From NCBI RefSeq assembly GCF_900141835.1, contig NZ_FQZD01000014.1, positions 1-64,000 on the forward strand: a stretch of 64,000 bases of DNA. The letters run 5' to 3'. Numbering within the stretch: the stretch's first letter is position 1; each line of letters starts with the position of its first letter. Shown piece by piece: positions 9,418 through 19,722 of the stretch. A program made the translations under genes and the position numbers. Under the pieces are notes generated by a model. It had not been told where the DNA came from and searched no databases. It was given only the letters and a program-made list of their open reading frames with translations. The DNA is from Propionispora hippei DSM 15287 (lineage in GTDB: Bacteria; Bacillota; Negativicutes; Propionisporales; Propionisporaceae).

Positions 9418-9457
9418 GTTGCCATTAAACGATTCTGCTGGTTCGTTTAACGGCAAC
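9418..9457 (-). terminator. Hairpin after araA
   Basis: A 15-base stem (GTTGCCATTAAACGA and near-complement) lies directly downstream of araA on the minus strand. A U-run is found only about 35 bases further on, after a second small hairpin, so this may be a double terminator or an mRNA-stabilising structure. Confidence 0.45.
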
Positions 9458-9483
9458 CCTGTATAGGAGGGGAAATTTGATTA

Positions 9484-10992
9484 CTATATTCCTTTAGCTA
9501 AATGATAATAAAGCTCGTTCCACTTCAGTTCCTTTTTAAAAGCGTCGATCTCTGTTTTATTATTGATAACAACATACTCAATGCCTGCCATCTCGCTGAA
9601 ATCTTCCATATGTTCCTGGGTAACCGCCTGGCTGAAGCTGCTGTGATGTGCGCCGCCGGCTAAAATCCAGGCCTCAGCACCTACTTTAAAGTCCGGCTGC
9701 GGAATCCAAAGAGCCCTGGCTACCGGCAGCTTGGGCAGCTCCTGATCAGGCGTAACAACAGCCAGCTCGTTAACCAGCAGCCGGAAGCGATTGCCCATAT
9801 CAATCATGGTGGCATTCAAGCCGCGGCCGGCGGGAACATTAAAGACCAGGCGGGCCGGGTCGTCTTTGCCGCCGATGGACAGGGGATGCACTTCGAGAGA
9901 GGGCTTACCGTCTGCCACAGATTCACAAATTTCCAGCATATGAGCGCCCAGCACCTTCATGTTGCCAGTTTCCAGGTGATAGGTATAATCCTCCATTAAC
10001 GAGGTACCACCTTTTAATCCGTAAGACATTACCTTCATGGCCCGAACCAGGACCGCCGACTTCCAGTCACCTTCCGGGCCAAAGCCGTAACCTGCCCCCA
10101 TCAAACGTTGTACCGCCAGACCGGGAAGCTGCTGCAAACCGTGTAAATCTTCAAAAGTGGTGGTAAATCCTTTGAATTGGCCGGCTTCTAAAAATTTTTT
10201 CATGCCGGCCTCAATTCTGGCCGACTCCAATAACGCTTCCCGTTTGGCACCGTTTCGGGCTAAATCGGGATGTACGGTATAGGTAGCTTCATATTCGTCA
10301 ACCAGCCGGTCAATTTCCGCCTTCTCAACGGAGTTAACACATGCAACCAAATCGCCCACCGCATAACCGTTAACCGAATAACCAAACTGAATCTGAGCCG
10401 CCACCTTATCCCCTTCGGTTACCGCCACTTCCCGCATGTTATCACCAAAACGGGCAATTTTGGCTCCCTGCCAGTCATTCCAGGCCAGAGCTGCTCTAAT
10501 CCATACAGATAACCGCGCAGCAACGTCTTCATCCTGCCAGTAACCAACAATCACCTTACGGTTTTTCCGCAGTCGCGCCCCTACAAAACCAAACTCCCGG
10601 TCACCGTGAGCCGACTGGTTGAGATTCATGAAGTCCATATCGATATCTGCCCAGGGAATGTCCCGGTTATATTGTGTATGAAGATGGGCCAGCGGTTTTT
10701 GCAGTACTTTCAGACCGGCAATCCACATTTTCGCCGGGGAAAATGTATGCATCCAGGCAATCAAGCCAATGCAATTCTCTTCACTATTTGCTTCAATGCA
10801 GGTATTGTAAATGGCCTCCGGAGTAGTCAGTACCGGTTTACATATTACTTTCACCGGTATATCAATGTTCCCGGCTATCCCCCGGGCAATAATCCGGGAA
10901 TGTTCTTCAACCTGTTGCAAGGTCTCGTCACCATATAAATGCTGACTGCCGGTAAGAAACCATACTTCTTTTTCGTTGCAATTTAATTGCAT
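9484..10992 (-). CDS. araA: L-arabinose isomerase
   Basis: 502 residues, the normal length for AraA. It interconverts L-arabinose and L-ribulose with Mn2+. The N-terminal [13 protein letters not shown] and internal [16 protein letters not shown] are hallmark AraA segments, and metal/active-site segments such as [27 protein letters not shown] and [10 protein letters not shown] are present. It is the last gene of araBDA, with a 29-base gap from araD. The block is completed by a transporter and a ROK regulator upstream. Confidence 0.97.
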   Translation of the reverse strand: MQLNCNEKEVWFLTGSQHLYGDETLQQVEEHSRIIARGIAGNIDIPVKVICKPVLTTPEAIYNTCIEANSEENCIGLIAWMHTFSPAKMWIAGLKVLQKPLAHLHTQYNRDIPWADIDMDFMNLNQSAHGDREFGFVGARLRKNRKVIVGYWQDEDVAARLSVWIRAALAWNDWQGAKIARFGDNMREVAVTEGDKVAAQIQFGYSVNGYAVGDLVACVNSVEKAEIDRLVDEYEATYTVHPDLARNGAKREALLESARIEAGMKKFLEAGQFKGFTTTFEDLHGLQQLPGLAVQRLMGAGYGFGPEGDWKSAVLVRAMKVMSYGLKGGTSLMEDYTYHLETGNMKVLGAHMLEICESVADGKPSLEVHPLSIGGKDDPARLVFNVPAGRGLNATMIDMGNRFRLLVNELAVVTPDQELPKLPVARALWIPQPDFKVGAEAWILAGGAHHSSFSQAVTQEHMEDFSEMAGIEYVVINNKTEIDAFKKELKWNELYYHLAKGI

Positions 10993-11021
10993 ATTTCTTC
11001 CTCCCCATAGTCAAAATTCGC

Positions 11022-11729
11022 TTACTCTTCATCGGTACAGGCTACCTGCCCATAGTAAGCATGTTGTCCGTGCTTTCGTAGAAAATGTTTATCCAGCAAG
11101 CTTTGATCTACTGCCGCAACCCCCGGATTTAGTGTATGGGTGTATAAAGCCATCTTGGCTATTTCCTCCAGAACAACGGCATGATAGACAGCTTCCTGTT
11201 CATCTTTTCCCCAGGCGAACGGTCCATGATTGTTTACCAGCACGCCGGGAACGCTGGCGGGAGGTTTGCCCTGAAAAGTTTCCACAATGACTTCTCCGGT
11301 CTTTTCTTCGTATTGATTCTCAATTTCCTGAAAAGTTAATGGCCGCGTGCAAGGAATACCGCCGTAAAAATAATCGGCATGGGTGGTGCCGTGTACCGGA
11401 ATAGATCGTCCGGCCTGAGCCCAAACGGTAGCATAGGTGGAATGAGTATGAACAATACCGCCAATTTCAGCAAACTGGTTATACAGCACTAAATGAGTGG
11501 GAGTATCCGAAGAGGGACGGTATTTGCCTTCTACCTGCTTTCCCCTCAAATCCAAAACCACCATATCTTCCGGCTGCAGCTTCTCATACTCCACGCCGCT
11601 TGGCTTTATCACTACCAGACCCTGTTCACGGTCAATGCCACTGACATTACCCCAGGTAAATAATACCAGGCCGTGCTTTTGCAGATCCAGATTAGCCTGC
11701 CATACAGAACGTTTAAGTTCCTCCAGCAT
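11022..11729 (-). CDS. araD: L-ribulose-5-phosphate 4-epimerase
   Basis: 235 residues. A class II aldolase/epimerase fold with the zinc histidines in [13 protein letters not shown] and a third in the C-terminal half ([11 protein letters not shown] region plus following). [11 protein letters not shown] and [12 protein letters not shown] are the phosphate-binding motifs. It converts L-ribulose-5-phosphate to D-xylulose-5-phosphate, which enters the pentose phosphate pathway; a transketolase lies at 52.7 kb. Cotranscribed with araB upstream and araA downstream. Confidence 0.96.
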   Translation of the reverse strand: MLEELKRSVWQANLDLQKHGLVLFTWGNVSGIDREQGLVVIKPSGVEYEKLQPEDMVVLDLRGKQVEGKYRPSSDTPTHLVLYNQFAEIGGIVHTHSTYATVWAQAGRSIPVHGTTHADYFYGGIPCTRPLTFQEIENQYEEKTGEVIVETFQGKPPASVPGVLVNNHGPFAWGKDEQEAVYHAVVLEEIAKMALYTHTLNPGVAAVDQSLLDKHFLRKHGQHAYYGQVACTDEE

Positions 11730-11751
11730 AATGATTACCTCCTTCCCTTGG

Positions 11752-13473
11752 TCAGCTTACCTCTAACTCCAACTGGCAGGCCGGCGGCTGAACATTGCTT
11801 TGCGTCTTGGCCGTCTGTTTAAGTTCTTTTAAACGTTTCATCACATTATTGGCACCACGGCCAAAATAATCGTGCAGCGTTTTATATTCGGCATATAGCC
11901 TTGCATAGCGGGCGACATGCTCCGGCCTAGGCTCATATACCTGTTTAATCCTGGTCATTTTGGCGGCTGCGGCAAAAATCGTATCATAGCCGCCATCTTT
12001 TTCCCCGGCCGCTACCGCCCCAAACATAGCCGCGCCCAGAGCCGGCGTTTGCAATGATTCGGCTACCGAAATCTCCCGTCCGGTCACATCGGCATAGATC
12101 TGCATGAGCATATTGTTTTTCTGGGACAACCCGCCGCAAGCATACAATTCGTCGATTTTCACCCCGGCGTTTTCAAAGGCTTCCACGATCATATTGGTGC
12201 CAAAGGCAGTGGCTTCGATTAAGGCACGATAGATTTCTTCCGGCTTGGTCAATAAAGTAGCCCCCAACAGCAAGCCTGTCAAATGCGTATCCACCAGTAC
12301 CGAGCGATTGCCATTCCACCAGTCCAGCGCCAGCAGTCCGCTTTCGCCCGGCACCAGGCGGGCTGCCTTTTCCTCCAGCAAGCTGTGAATACTAAGGTTG
12401 CGCGAAGCAGCCTCTTGCCTATACGCTGCCGGCACACAATGCTCCACAAACCACTCAAAGATATCACCCACTGCCGATTGTCCTGCTTCATACCCGTAAT
12501 AGCCGGCAACAACCCCGTCCTCCACCACGCCACACATACCGTCAACCGTTTTTTCCTCCCGGCCCAGTACAATATGGCAAATCGACGTTCCCATGCTCAT
12601 GACCAATTTCCCCGGTTCTACCACACCGGCCGCCGGTACGGCCACATGGGCATCGACATTGCCTACCGAAACGGCAATTCCTGCCTTCAGCCCCATTTTT
12701 TCCGCCATGTCCGGCAACAGTTCACCGGCCTTGCTGCCGATGGGCAAAATCGGGCTGTATAACTTTTCCTCCACCAGGTTCTCCATACGAGGATCCAAGG
12801 CTTTGAAGAATTCCCTGCCGGGATACCCCTCCTGTTTATGCCAGATGGCTTTGTAACCGGCAGTACAACTGTTGCGGACATCCCTTCCCGTCATCTGCAT
12901 AGTGACCCAATCGGCAGCTTCCATAAACCGGTCGGCCGCCTCATAAATAGCCGGCGCTTCATTCACAATCTGCCATATTTTAGGGATCAACCACTCTGAC
13001 GATATTTTTCCGCCGTAGCGGGATAAAAACTTTTCCCCTCGGTCGGCGGCAATTTGATTTAAGCGATTAGCTTCATCCTGCGCTGCGTGATGCTTCCAAA
13101 GTTTAACCCAGGCATGCGGTTCATCGTGAAACCCGGGAAGTTGGCATAAGGCCCTCCCGTCTTTAGCCACCGGCAACATAGTACAGGCGGTAAAATCAAT
13201 CCCCAAGCCGATTACATCCTCCGGGTCAACCTTAGCTTCAGCAAGTACCTGAGGAACAGCCTCAAATAAGACAGTCAGATAATCCTCCGGGTTTTGCAGA
13301 GCCCAGTCATCGGGCAATACCCTATCGGTTCCCGGCAACACCTCATCAATCACGCCATCCTGATAGGCTACCACCGCATCGGCTACTTCCCTGCCGGTCG
13401 CTACTTCCACCAACAAAGCACGCCCGGATTGCGTACCAAAATCAATACCTATGCTGAACTTTTTACTTTCCAC
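11752..13473 (-). CDS. araB: Ribulokinase
   Basis: 573 residues, close to the usual ribulokinase length. FGGY kinase fold: N-terminal [21 protein letters not shown] and a nucleotide-binding segment [23 protein letters not shown]; the [11 protein letters not shown] stretch is typical of AraB. It phosphorylates L-ribulose at C5 using ATP. The start is GTG with GAGGG upstream. It is the first gene of araBDA, and the intergenic space upstream carries the 52-bp AT palindrome at 13538-13589, which probably overlaps its promoter or operator. Confidence 0.96.
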   Translation of the reverse strand: MESKKFSIGIDFGTQSGRALLVEVATGREVADAVVAYQDGVIDEVLPGTDRVLPDDWALQNPEDYLTVLFEAVPQVLAEAKVDPEDVIGLGIDFTACTMLPVAKDGRALCQLPGFHDEPHAWVKLWKHHAAQDEANRLNQIAADRGEKFLSRYGGKISSEWLIPKIWQIVNEAPAIYEAADRFMEAADWVTMQMTGRDVRNSCTAGYKAIWHKQEGYPGREFFKALDPRMENLVEEKLYSPILPIGSKAGELLPDMAEKMGLKAGIAVSVGNVDAHVAVPAAGVVEPGKLVMSMGTSICHIVLGREEKTVDGMCGVVEDGVVAGYYGYEAGQSAVGDIFEWFVEHCVPAAYRQEAASRNLSIHSLLEEKAARLVPGESGLLALDWWNGNRSVLVDTHLTGLLLGATLLTKPEEIYRALIEATAFGTNMIVEAFENAGVKIDELYACGGLSQKNNMLMQIYADVTGREISVAESLQTPALGAAMFGAVAAGEKDGGYDTIFAAAAKMTRIKQVYEPRPEHVARYARLYAEYKTLHDYFGRGANNVMKRLKELKQTAKTQSNVQPPACQLELEVS

Positions 13474-13537
13474 AACTTGCCCTCCCTCATTTTCAATTAA
13501 ATCCAGAATTATTACGTCCGGTTTTCTGAATTGCAGC

Positions 13538-13589
13538 TATATATTTTATATAATAAATTAAATATTTAATTTATTATATAAAATATATA
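13538..13589. promoter_or_regulatory. 52-bp perfect AT-only palindrome upstream of araB
   Basis: Perfect inverted symmetry centred between 13563 and 13564; every base from 13538 to 13589 is A or T and pairs with its mirror. It lies between the ROK gene and araB. ROK repressors of the XylR/NagC type bind AT-rich inverted repeats, so this is a candidate operator for the regulator encoded next door. Such a palindrome could also extrude as a cruciform. Confidence 0.55.
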
Positions 13590-13634
13590 CGCTACCGCCC
13601 ATTATTTTCCTTCTTCTGAAAAAAATATATTTTC

Positions 13635-13677
13635 AAAAAAAAAGCGCCACTTTCCGACAACGCGAAAAGTGACGCTT
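13635..13677 (-). terminator. Terminator after the ROK regulator gene
   Basis: Stem AAGCGtCACTTTTCGCG with near-complement and an eight-base U-run on the minus strand, starting about 20 bases after the ROK stop codon. It separates regulator transcription from araBDA. Confidence 0.85.
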
Positions 13678-13696
13678 CTAACTCTATTTTGATGTG

Positions 13697-14899
13697 CTAC
13701 TTGTTCATGATAATTCCCTGCATCGTTAAATCAACAATGCCGTTTAAGGCTGCAGCCCGCCCCTCGGCCGAATACTCGATCCGGACACTGGCAAAACAGC
13801 TTTCCAACACCCGCTGCTTAATCACTTCCATCATACTGGCTTCTATAAGCTGATAAACTCTGGTGATTCCACCGCCAATAATCACCAGTTCAGGATTAAA
13901 GATATTAATCACATTGGAAACACCTACCCCGAGATAGCGGGCCACATTTTGCAACAGCTCCATAGCCAAGGCATCCCCTTGCTCCGCAGCGGCATACACA
14001 TGCTCCGGTTTGACCGCTTCGGTATCCTGATCAACCAATTGCGCCACCAGCGAACTACGCCCTTCCCGCATAGCCTGCACAACCAGATTAACCAGCGCGG
14101 TTTCCGAGGCCATGGCCTCCAGACAACCCCGATTGCCGCAGCTACAAACAGGCCCGTTGACATCAACGGCACTGTGGCCGATTTCACCGGCGCTATCACC
14201 CAAACCACGGTATAATTCACCGTTTAAAATGATGCCCGAGCCAATCCCGCCGCCGACTCCCAAAAACACGGCATTCCGGATATCCCGGTAGGGGCCGTAA
14301 TGATAGGAGCCCAGAGCCATAGCCCGCATATCATTTTCCACAAAAGTGGGAAGGTGGAACTGTGCTTCTACGATAAACTTCAGCGGTACATTGCGCCAGC
14401 CGGTACTGGGTGAAAACAGCGATACCCCCTCCGCCGACTTAACCGGACCGCGGACGATAATTCCGATAGCGGCAACATCCTTACCTTCTTCAGACGAACA
14501 AAGCAACCCGATGACATCCAGCATAACCGCCAGCACCTCGTCTTTATTGAGGTGGCGGGTATCCCTGTGAATTGTCTTACTAATTTCCAGCCCTGCATTA
14601 ATTACATACCCGGCCACTTCTTTCGAACGAATATCGACTATGACCATTTTAGCCATATCCGGATTCGCCTTGAGCAAAACCGGCCGGCGTCCTCCGCTGT
14701 ATTCGCCGATCATATACTCACTGATGATACCGGCTTCAATCAGTTTGCCGGAAATATTCGTTACCGTCGGTGCCGTCAACCCGGTTAGCTTGGCTATATC
14801 CACACGTGATATGGGGCCTCGCCGCCGGACCGTATTAACCACTAAAGCCTCATTCGGTCCTCCCACAGCTTTTAAATTTATCTGATTCGTTTCTGCCAT
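13697..14899 (-). CDS. ROK-family transcriptional repressor of the arabinose genes
   Basis: 400 residues. An N-terminal winged helix-turn-helix (about 15-70: RRGPISRVDIAKLTGLTAPTV) is followed by a sugar-kinase-like ROK domain with GVGGGIGSGIILNGELYRG and the zinc-binding cluster CSCGNRGCLEA. XylR/NagC-type ROK proteins repress sugar operons and release DNA when sugar binds. It lies between the arabinose transporter and araBDA on the same strand, so the inducer is probably L-arabinose or a close derivative. Unrelated to the GntR-type AraR of Bacillus. Confidence 0.9.
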   Translation of the reverse strand: MAETNQINLKAVGGPNEALVVNTVRRRGPISRVDIAKLTGLTAPTVTNISGKLIEAGIISEYMIGEYSGGRRPVLLKANPDMAKMVIVDIRSKEVAGYVINAGLEISKTIHRDTRHLNKDEVLAVMLDVIGLLCSSEEGKDVAAIGIIVRGPVKSAEGVSLFSPSTGWRNVPLKFIVEAQFHLPTFVENDMRAMALGSYHYGPYRDIRNAVFLGVGGGIGSGIILNGELYRGLGDSAGEIGHSAVDVNGPVCSCGNRGCLEAMASETALVNLVVQAMREGRSSLVAQLVDQDTEAVKPEHVYAAAEQGDALAMELLQNVARYLGVGVSNVINIFNPELVIIGGGITRVYQLIEASMMEVIKQRVLESCFASVRIEYSAEGRAAALNGIVDLTMQGIIMNK

Positions 14900-15160
14900 A
14901 AGTTTATATCTTACCTTTCATTAGCCAGTCAGCATGTATGGGAAAACTGCTGATGCCAGAGTTTTTAATAAAATGTAATGCCGAAATTACAGGTAAGTAA
15001 GAAAAATCACCTGCTGCGACCAAATCGCAATTACCATAATATTTGATTGTTAAGTGTTATATTGTATATTACAACATAAAATTAAAAATCCTGCTAATTT
15101 CAATAATTAATTAAATTGTTTTTTTATCATTTTCTTGCATAAATTCGATAAAATGCTTTA

Positions 15161-16324
15161 TTATGACTGTTTCGACTTCGTGTAAATGTCGAAAGCAACC
15201 GCCACCAGCAATACAAGTCCTTTAATAGTTTGTTGCATATCGACCGTGACGCCCAGCAATGACATGCCGTTATTCATCACGCCCATAACCAAGCCGCCGA
15301 TAATCGCCCCCATAATAGCCCCCGTGCCGCCGGATACCGATGCCCCGCCAATAAAACAGGCCGCAATGGCATCCAGTTCAAACCCGACACCGGCTTTCGG
15401 CGTTGCCGCGTTAAGTCTGGCGGCAAAAACCAGGCCGGAAAGGGCTGCTAAAACCCCCATGTTGACAAAAACCCAAAATACAATGCTTTTGGTCTTCACC
15501 CCGGATAATTTAGCCGCCTTCTCATTGCCGCCAACCGCATAAATATGCCGGCCAATGACTGTTTTTGTGGTAATAAAGGTGTACATAACGATAAGAAAAA
15601 ACAGTAGAATCAGTACGTTGGGCACACCTTTGTAAGAAGCCAGCAAGTACATGAACCAGTTAATGGCAATGGCCACAACGCCGATTTTTACCAGCATAAA
15701 TTGAAACGGTATGACCTCAAAATTGTACCGTTGCTTGGCCTTCCGGCTGCTGATTTCAAAATAAATATAAATCAAAGTCAGTGCGATGCCAAGCACCAGG
15801 GTTGTAATGTGCAGGGAACTGCCACCGAACAGATCGGGAATAAACCCGTTGCTCACTTTCTGAAAACTGACCGGAAAAGGGCCTTTAGACTGTCCATTGA
15901 GTACCGTCATCGTCAGTCCTCGGAAAACCAGCATGCCTGCCAGCGTTACAATAAATGCCGGTATGCGGAAATAAGAAATCCAATATCCCTGCCAAGCCCC
16001 GGCCAGCGCGCCAAGCAGCAGGGAAAGCAGTACCGCAGGAATAACTCCCATCTGATTATCTACCATAAAAATAGCCGACATGGCTCCGACAAAGGCAGTG
16101 ATTGATCCTACCGACAAATCGATTTGAAAAGCAACGATAACCAGCAGCATCCCAATGGCCAAAACCAGAATGTAACTATTCTGCTGGATCAAATTTGTCA
16201 CATTTAACGGCATTAATAGTGTTCCCTTACTGACTATTTCAAAAAAAACCACAATAAAGATCAAGGCAAACACCATACCGTATTCCCGGATATTGTTCTG
16301 TATCATTTTTTTTAACATTTCCAA
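15161..16324 (-). CDS. gguB: Sugar ABC transporter permease (GguB/XylH type)
   Basis: 387 residues with about 10 hydrophobic segments, the length of GguB. GVKTKSIVFWVFVNMG and AACFIGGASVSGGTGAIMGAIIGG are conserved in the XylH/RbsC permease family. Last gene of the chvE-gguA-gguB operon. A TTG start at 16324 fits the GGAGGGG site six bases upstream better than the ATG two codons further in. Imports arabinose or related aldoses (inference from neighbours). Confidence 0.9.
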   Translation of the reverse strand: MEMLKKMIQNNIREYGMVFALIFIVVFFEIVSKGTLLMPLNVTNLIQQNSYILVLAIGMLLVIVAFQIDLSVGSITAFVGAMSAIFMVDNQMGVIPAVLLSLLLGALAGAWQGYWISYFRIPAFIVTLAGMLVFRGLTMTVLNGQSKGPFPVSFQKVSNGFIPDLFGGSSLHITTLVLGIALTLIYIYFEISSRKAKQRYNFEVIPFQFMLVKIGVVAIAINWFMYLLASYKGVPNVLILLFFLIVMYTFITTKTVIGRHIYAVGGNEKAAKLSGVKTKSIVFWVFVNMGVLAALSGLVFAARLNAATPKAGVGFELDAIAACFIGGASVSGGTGAIMGAIIGGLVMGVMNNGMSLLGVTVDMQQTIKGLVLLVAVAFDIYTKSKQS

Positions 16325-16336
16325 CGATGGCCCCTC

Positions 16337-17857
16337 CTACCTTGTTATTACATGTTTCATGATTTTTTCCTGAGAAGCCTCTGCCCGCGGCAGTTCTCCG
16401 GTAATCCGCCCTTCACTCATTACATAAATCCGGTCGCACATACCCAGAATTTCCGGCAATTCGGAGGATATGAGCAAAACGCCCTTCCCCTGCTTGACCA
16501 AACTGTTAATAATGGTGTATATTTCAAACTTGGCTCCCACGTCAATGCCGCGAGTAGGTTCATCTAAGATCAAAACATCCGGTTCGGCAAAAATCCATTT
16601 TGCCAACACGACCTTTTGCTGATTGCCGCCGCTTAAGTTCACTGTTTTCTGCAAAATGCTGGAGCACTTTATATTGAGCTGCTTACGGTTGTTTTCGACC
16701 TCCACAATTTCCTGATTAGCGTTAACAATACCGTGGCGGGCAAGTTTTTTGAGATTGGCCAGCGTGGCATTCATTCTGATTTCATCGTCCAAAATGAGCC
16801 CGTATTGTTTGCGGTCTTCCGTCACATAGGCAATACCGTGACGAATAGCATCATTCACGGTTTCCAAAGGACATTCATGACCGTTTTTAAAAATCTGACC
16901 GCTGATTTTCTGTCCGTAGGACTTGCCAAAAATACTCATGGCCAGTTCTGTTCTGCCCGCTCCCATCAGTCCGGCAATTCCCACCACCTCACCTTTTCGG
17001 ATGGTTATATGAATATCACGCAGGATTTGCCGGTCACTATGCAAGGGATGATACACATTCCAGTTCTTCACCTCAAAGATAACTTCGCCAATGACCGAAG
17101 TCCTTGGGGGAAACCGGTCGGTCAGAGTTCTGCCGACCATGCCCTGGATAATGCGGTCTTCCGTAATGCCGATTTTGGCATCAAGCGTTTCAATGGTAGC
17201 CCCGTCGCGCAAAATAGTAATCGCATCGGCAATACGGGAAATTTCATTTAGTTTGTGGGAAATCAAAATCGAAGTGATGCCCTGCTTTTTAAACTCCAGC
17301 AACAAATTAAGCAGATTATCGCTGTCTGCTTCATTCAGCGCCGATGTGGGCTCATCCAAAATTAACAGCTGCACTTCTTTGGAAAGCGCCTTAGCGATCT
17401 CCACCAGCTGCTGCTTGCCGACACCGATATTGGTAATGATTGTCCCCGGTAATTCTTTCAAGCCTACCTTCGCCAGCAATTCCTGCGTCCGTGCCGTAGT
17501 AGCGTGCCAGTCAATAATTCCCTGCTTTTTATTCTCATTGCCTAAAAAGATGTTTTCTGAGATCGACATATAAGGAATAAGTGCCAGTTCCTGATGAATA
17601 ATAACAATTCCCTTTTTCTCGCTGTCTTTGATGGTTTTAAATTCACAACGCTCTCCTTGATAACGGATTTCCCCCTCATAGGTACCGTAGGGATATACTC
17701 CGCTTAAAATTTTCATCAAAGTTGATTTACCGGCACCGTTTTCGCCAAGCAGTGCATGAATTTCTCCTCTTCTAACCTGCAAATTGACATTATTTAGCGC
17801 TCTAACTCCGGGAAAAACTTTGGTGATGTTAATCATTTCCAAAATATACTCTCCCAT
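16337..17857 (-). CDS. gguA: Sugar ABC transporter ATP-binding protein with two nucleotide-binding domains
   Basis: 506 residues, twin ABC domains as in GguA/XylG. First domain: [14 protein letters not shown] (Walker A), [13 protein letters not shown] (signature region) and [11 protein letters not shown]. Second domain: degenerate Walker [32 protein letters not shown] and [15 protein letters not shown] set the start at ATG 17857, which has GGGGAAGG upstream; the 12-codon longer frame lacks a site. A hairpin at 17928-17967 separates it from the binding-protein gene. Confidence 0.93.
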   Translation of the reverse strand: MGEYILEMINITKVFPGVRALNNVNLQVRRGEIHALLGENGAGKSTLMKILSGVYPYGTYEGEIRYQGERCEFKTIKDSEKKGIVIIHQELALIPYMSISENIFLGNENKKQGIIDWHATTARTQELLAKVGLKELPGTIITNIGVGKQQLVEIAKALSKEVQLLILDEPTSALNEADSDNLLNLLLEFKKQGITSILISHKLNEISRIADAITILRDGATIETLDAKIGITEDRIIQGMVGRTLTDRFPPRTSVIGEVIFEVKNWNVYHPLHSDRQILRDIHITIRKGEVVGIAGLMGAGRTELAMSIFGKSYGQKISGQIFKNGHECPLETVNDAIRHGIAYVTEDRKQYGLILDDEIRMNATLANLKKLARHGIVNANQEIVEVENNRKQLNIKCSSILQKTVNLSGGNQQKVVLAKWIFAEPDVLILDEPTRGIDVGAKFEIYTIINSLVKQGKGVLLISSELPEILGMCDRIYVMSEGRITGELPRAEASQEKIMKHVITR

Positions 17858-17927
17858 TGCTTCACCTTCCCCACTCGCCTTAAGCCAAGTCACGTTTCCC
17901 GGCCGCGTATGATCAAAGAAATTAAAT

Positions 17928-17967
17928 GTATTATTTGATGACAGCCACGGCCGTCATCAAATAATAC
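17928..17967 (-). terminator. Attenuating hairpin between chvE and gguA
   Basis: A perfect 15-bp stem GTATTATTTGATGAC and complement with a 10-base loop, without a proper U-run. Typical of binding-protein operons, where such a hairpin lowers downstream expression or protects the upstream message. Confidence 0.6.
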
Positions 17968-18012
17968 AATACAACAGCATAACAATATGGGGGCTGACAT
18001 ACAACCGCCGTG

Positions 18013-19098
18013 TTATTGCAACTTATCCTCGGTATAATAGCCGCTGTCAACCAGGACTTTCTTATAGTTAGTTTTATCTACCGCAACCGGCGGCAAAAGA
18101 TAGGAGGGAACAACCTTAACCCCGTTGTTATATGTTTTGTTATCGTTGGTTTCTGCCGTCTTACCGTTTAAAACAGCCTCTACCATCGCTACGGTAACCT
18201 TTGCCAGATCCCGGGTGTCTTTAAACACCGTCATGGACTGCTCCCCTTTGATAATGGATTTTATCGAAGGAATTTCCGCATCCTGCCCGGTAATAACCGG
18301 CATCGGGCGAGATCCGCTGCCATATCCCACGGCCTTTAATGAAGAAATAACACCAATGCTGATTCCGTCATAAGGCGACAAAACGGCATCTACTTTATCT
18401 GAAGTGTAATTTTTGCTCAACAGATTATCCATCCTGGTCTGGGCTGTAGCTCCGTCCCAGCGTAACGTAGCACAAACCTTCATATCCATCTGGCCGCTTT
18501 TTACCACCAATTTCCCCGAATCAATGTACGGTTTCAAAATGGACATAGCGCCATCAAAAAACATATAGGCATTATTATCATCCGGTGATCCACCGAATAT
18601 TTCGATATTAAAAGGCCCCTTGCCTTCCTTTAACCCTAGTTTTTCTTCAATATACTGGCCCTGTAGAACCCCAACCTTGAAATTATCAAAAGTAGCATAA
18701 TAGTCAACATTTGGTGTCTTTTTAATCAAACGGTCATAGGCAATAACCGGAATATGACTGTCTTTGGCTTTTTGCAGCACGTCGCTTAACGCTTCACCGT
18801 CGATGGAAGCGACAACCAGAACATTAGCCCCTTTGGTAATCATGTTTTCAATCTGAGCAACTTGATTTTCCACATTATCCTCACCATACTGCAGATCTAC
18901 TTCATACCCTTTGGCCTGCAGTTGTTTTACAATATTGTCACCGTCGGCAATCCAGCGAGAAGACGACTTGGTTGGCATGGCAATACCCACCTTTTTCTTG
19001 CCGCCTTTGTCTGCGGCAGTGGGGCTGGTGGTTGATCCACAAGCTGCCAAAAGCATTGTCATTACCAATACCAGTAGGAGAGATACCATTTTTTTCAT
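18013..19098 (-). CDS. chvE: Periplasmic sugar-binding lipoprotein, ChvE family
   Basis: 361 residues. Lipobox [12 protein letters not shown]. The mature protein is a type-I sugar-binding protein of the ChvE/XylF class: [47 protein letters not shown] and [13 protein letters not shown]. Members bind arabinose, xylose, galactose or glucose. Its place at the head of an operon followed by a ROK regulator and araBDA points to L-arabinose. Upstream (19215-19260) there are AT-rich TTAATTAA repeats that may be regulator sites. Confidence 0.92.
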   Translation of the reverse strand: MKKMVSLLLVLVMTMLLAACGSTTSPTAADKGGKKKVGIAMPTKSSSRWIADGDNIVKQLQAKGYEVDLQYGEDNVENQVAQIENMITKGANVLVVASIDGEALSDVLQKAKDSHIPVIAYDRLIKKTPNVDYYATFDNFKVGVLQGQYIEEKLGLKEGKGPFNIEIFGGSPDDNNAYMFFDGAMSILKPYIDSGKLVVKSGQMDMKVCATLRWDGATAQTRMDNLLSKNYTSDKVDAVLSPYDGISIGVISSLKAVGYGSGSRPMPVITGQDAEIPSIKSIIKGEQSMTVFKDTRDLAKVTVAMVEAVLNGKTAETNDNKTYNNGVKVVPSYLLPPVAVDKTNYKKVLVDSGYYTEDKLQ

Positions 19099-19410
19099 GA
19101 AAAAATTCCTCCTCTTTTTTCGGTTTTAGTTAACCTCTACACACCAATAACCAGACTCCGTTTTTCTTCCGTTCTACCTGTCCCGATCTATGATTTTCAC
19201 TCCGTCAGCCCATCACCTCGCCATATTAATTAAATATAAAATTATCTTTTTAATTAACTTCGCTTTCCATTTTCCAATACCTGCTAAGTTTTTAAAAATT
19301 TTTTATATTTTAAATTTTCCGGTTAGAATTCAAAACGGAGGCGATCTACAGGACCTAACGCGGCTTGCTGCCACTCCCCTAAGTGAGAACCATTAGCAGG
19401 CCATACATAC

Positions 19411-19454
19411 AAAAAAGACCGTATTGAATCCGGTTGGACTCAATACGGTCTTTT
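19411..19454 (-). terminator. Terminator downstream of the YeiH operon
   Basis: Stem AAAAGACCGTATTGA and complement with a 12-base loop; A-rich on the left side, giving a U-run for minus-strand transcripts. It follows the small gene 19463-19720. Confidence 0.88.
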
Positions 19455-19462
19455 AACCCTTA

Positions 19463-19720
19463 TTACAGCATACCCCATTGCCTGGTATATTCCAGGTATA
19501 CCTGAAATTCATCAGCCCGGAAGCCGTGCTCCAGCAAGTAACGCTTCACCGCCTGTGCCTCCATGCTGCCCGACTCGGCCACAATCCGGTTTTTTCGCCG
19601 GTTAATGACAAATCCCCGGCTGACCAGCAGCTTTAGCATCGCTCCTCGCCGTGCCGCGGCCGGACTGTCTTTGGGATCAACCTCCGCCGACAGGATAATA
19701 CGGGTAATGTATGTCACCAT
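19463..19720 (-). CDS. Small conserved-looking protein after the YeiH-type gene
   Basis: 85 residues, not recognised. It is rich in Arg and basic residues (RRGAMLKLLVSRGFVINRRKNRIV) with no membrane segment, and could be a small nucleic-acid or ligand-binding protein. It begins two bases after the stop of the broken YeiH gene and is followed by the operon terminator, so it is cotranscribed with the transporter. Confidence 0.55.
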   Translation of the reverse strand: MVTYITRIILSAEVDPKDSPAAARRGAMLKLLVSRGFVINRRKNRIVAESGSMEAQAVKRYLLEHGFRADEFQVYLEYTRQWGML

Positions 19721-19722
19721 CG

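Noticed and set aside
9484-13473. GntR-type AraR regulon as in Bacillus
   Set aside because: The only regulator gene here is a ROK protein with a CSCGNRGC cluster; no AraR-type protein is present.
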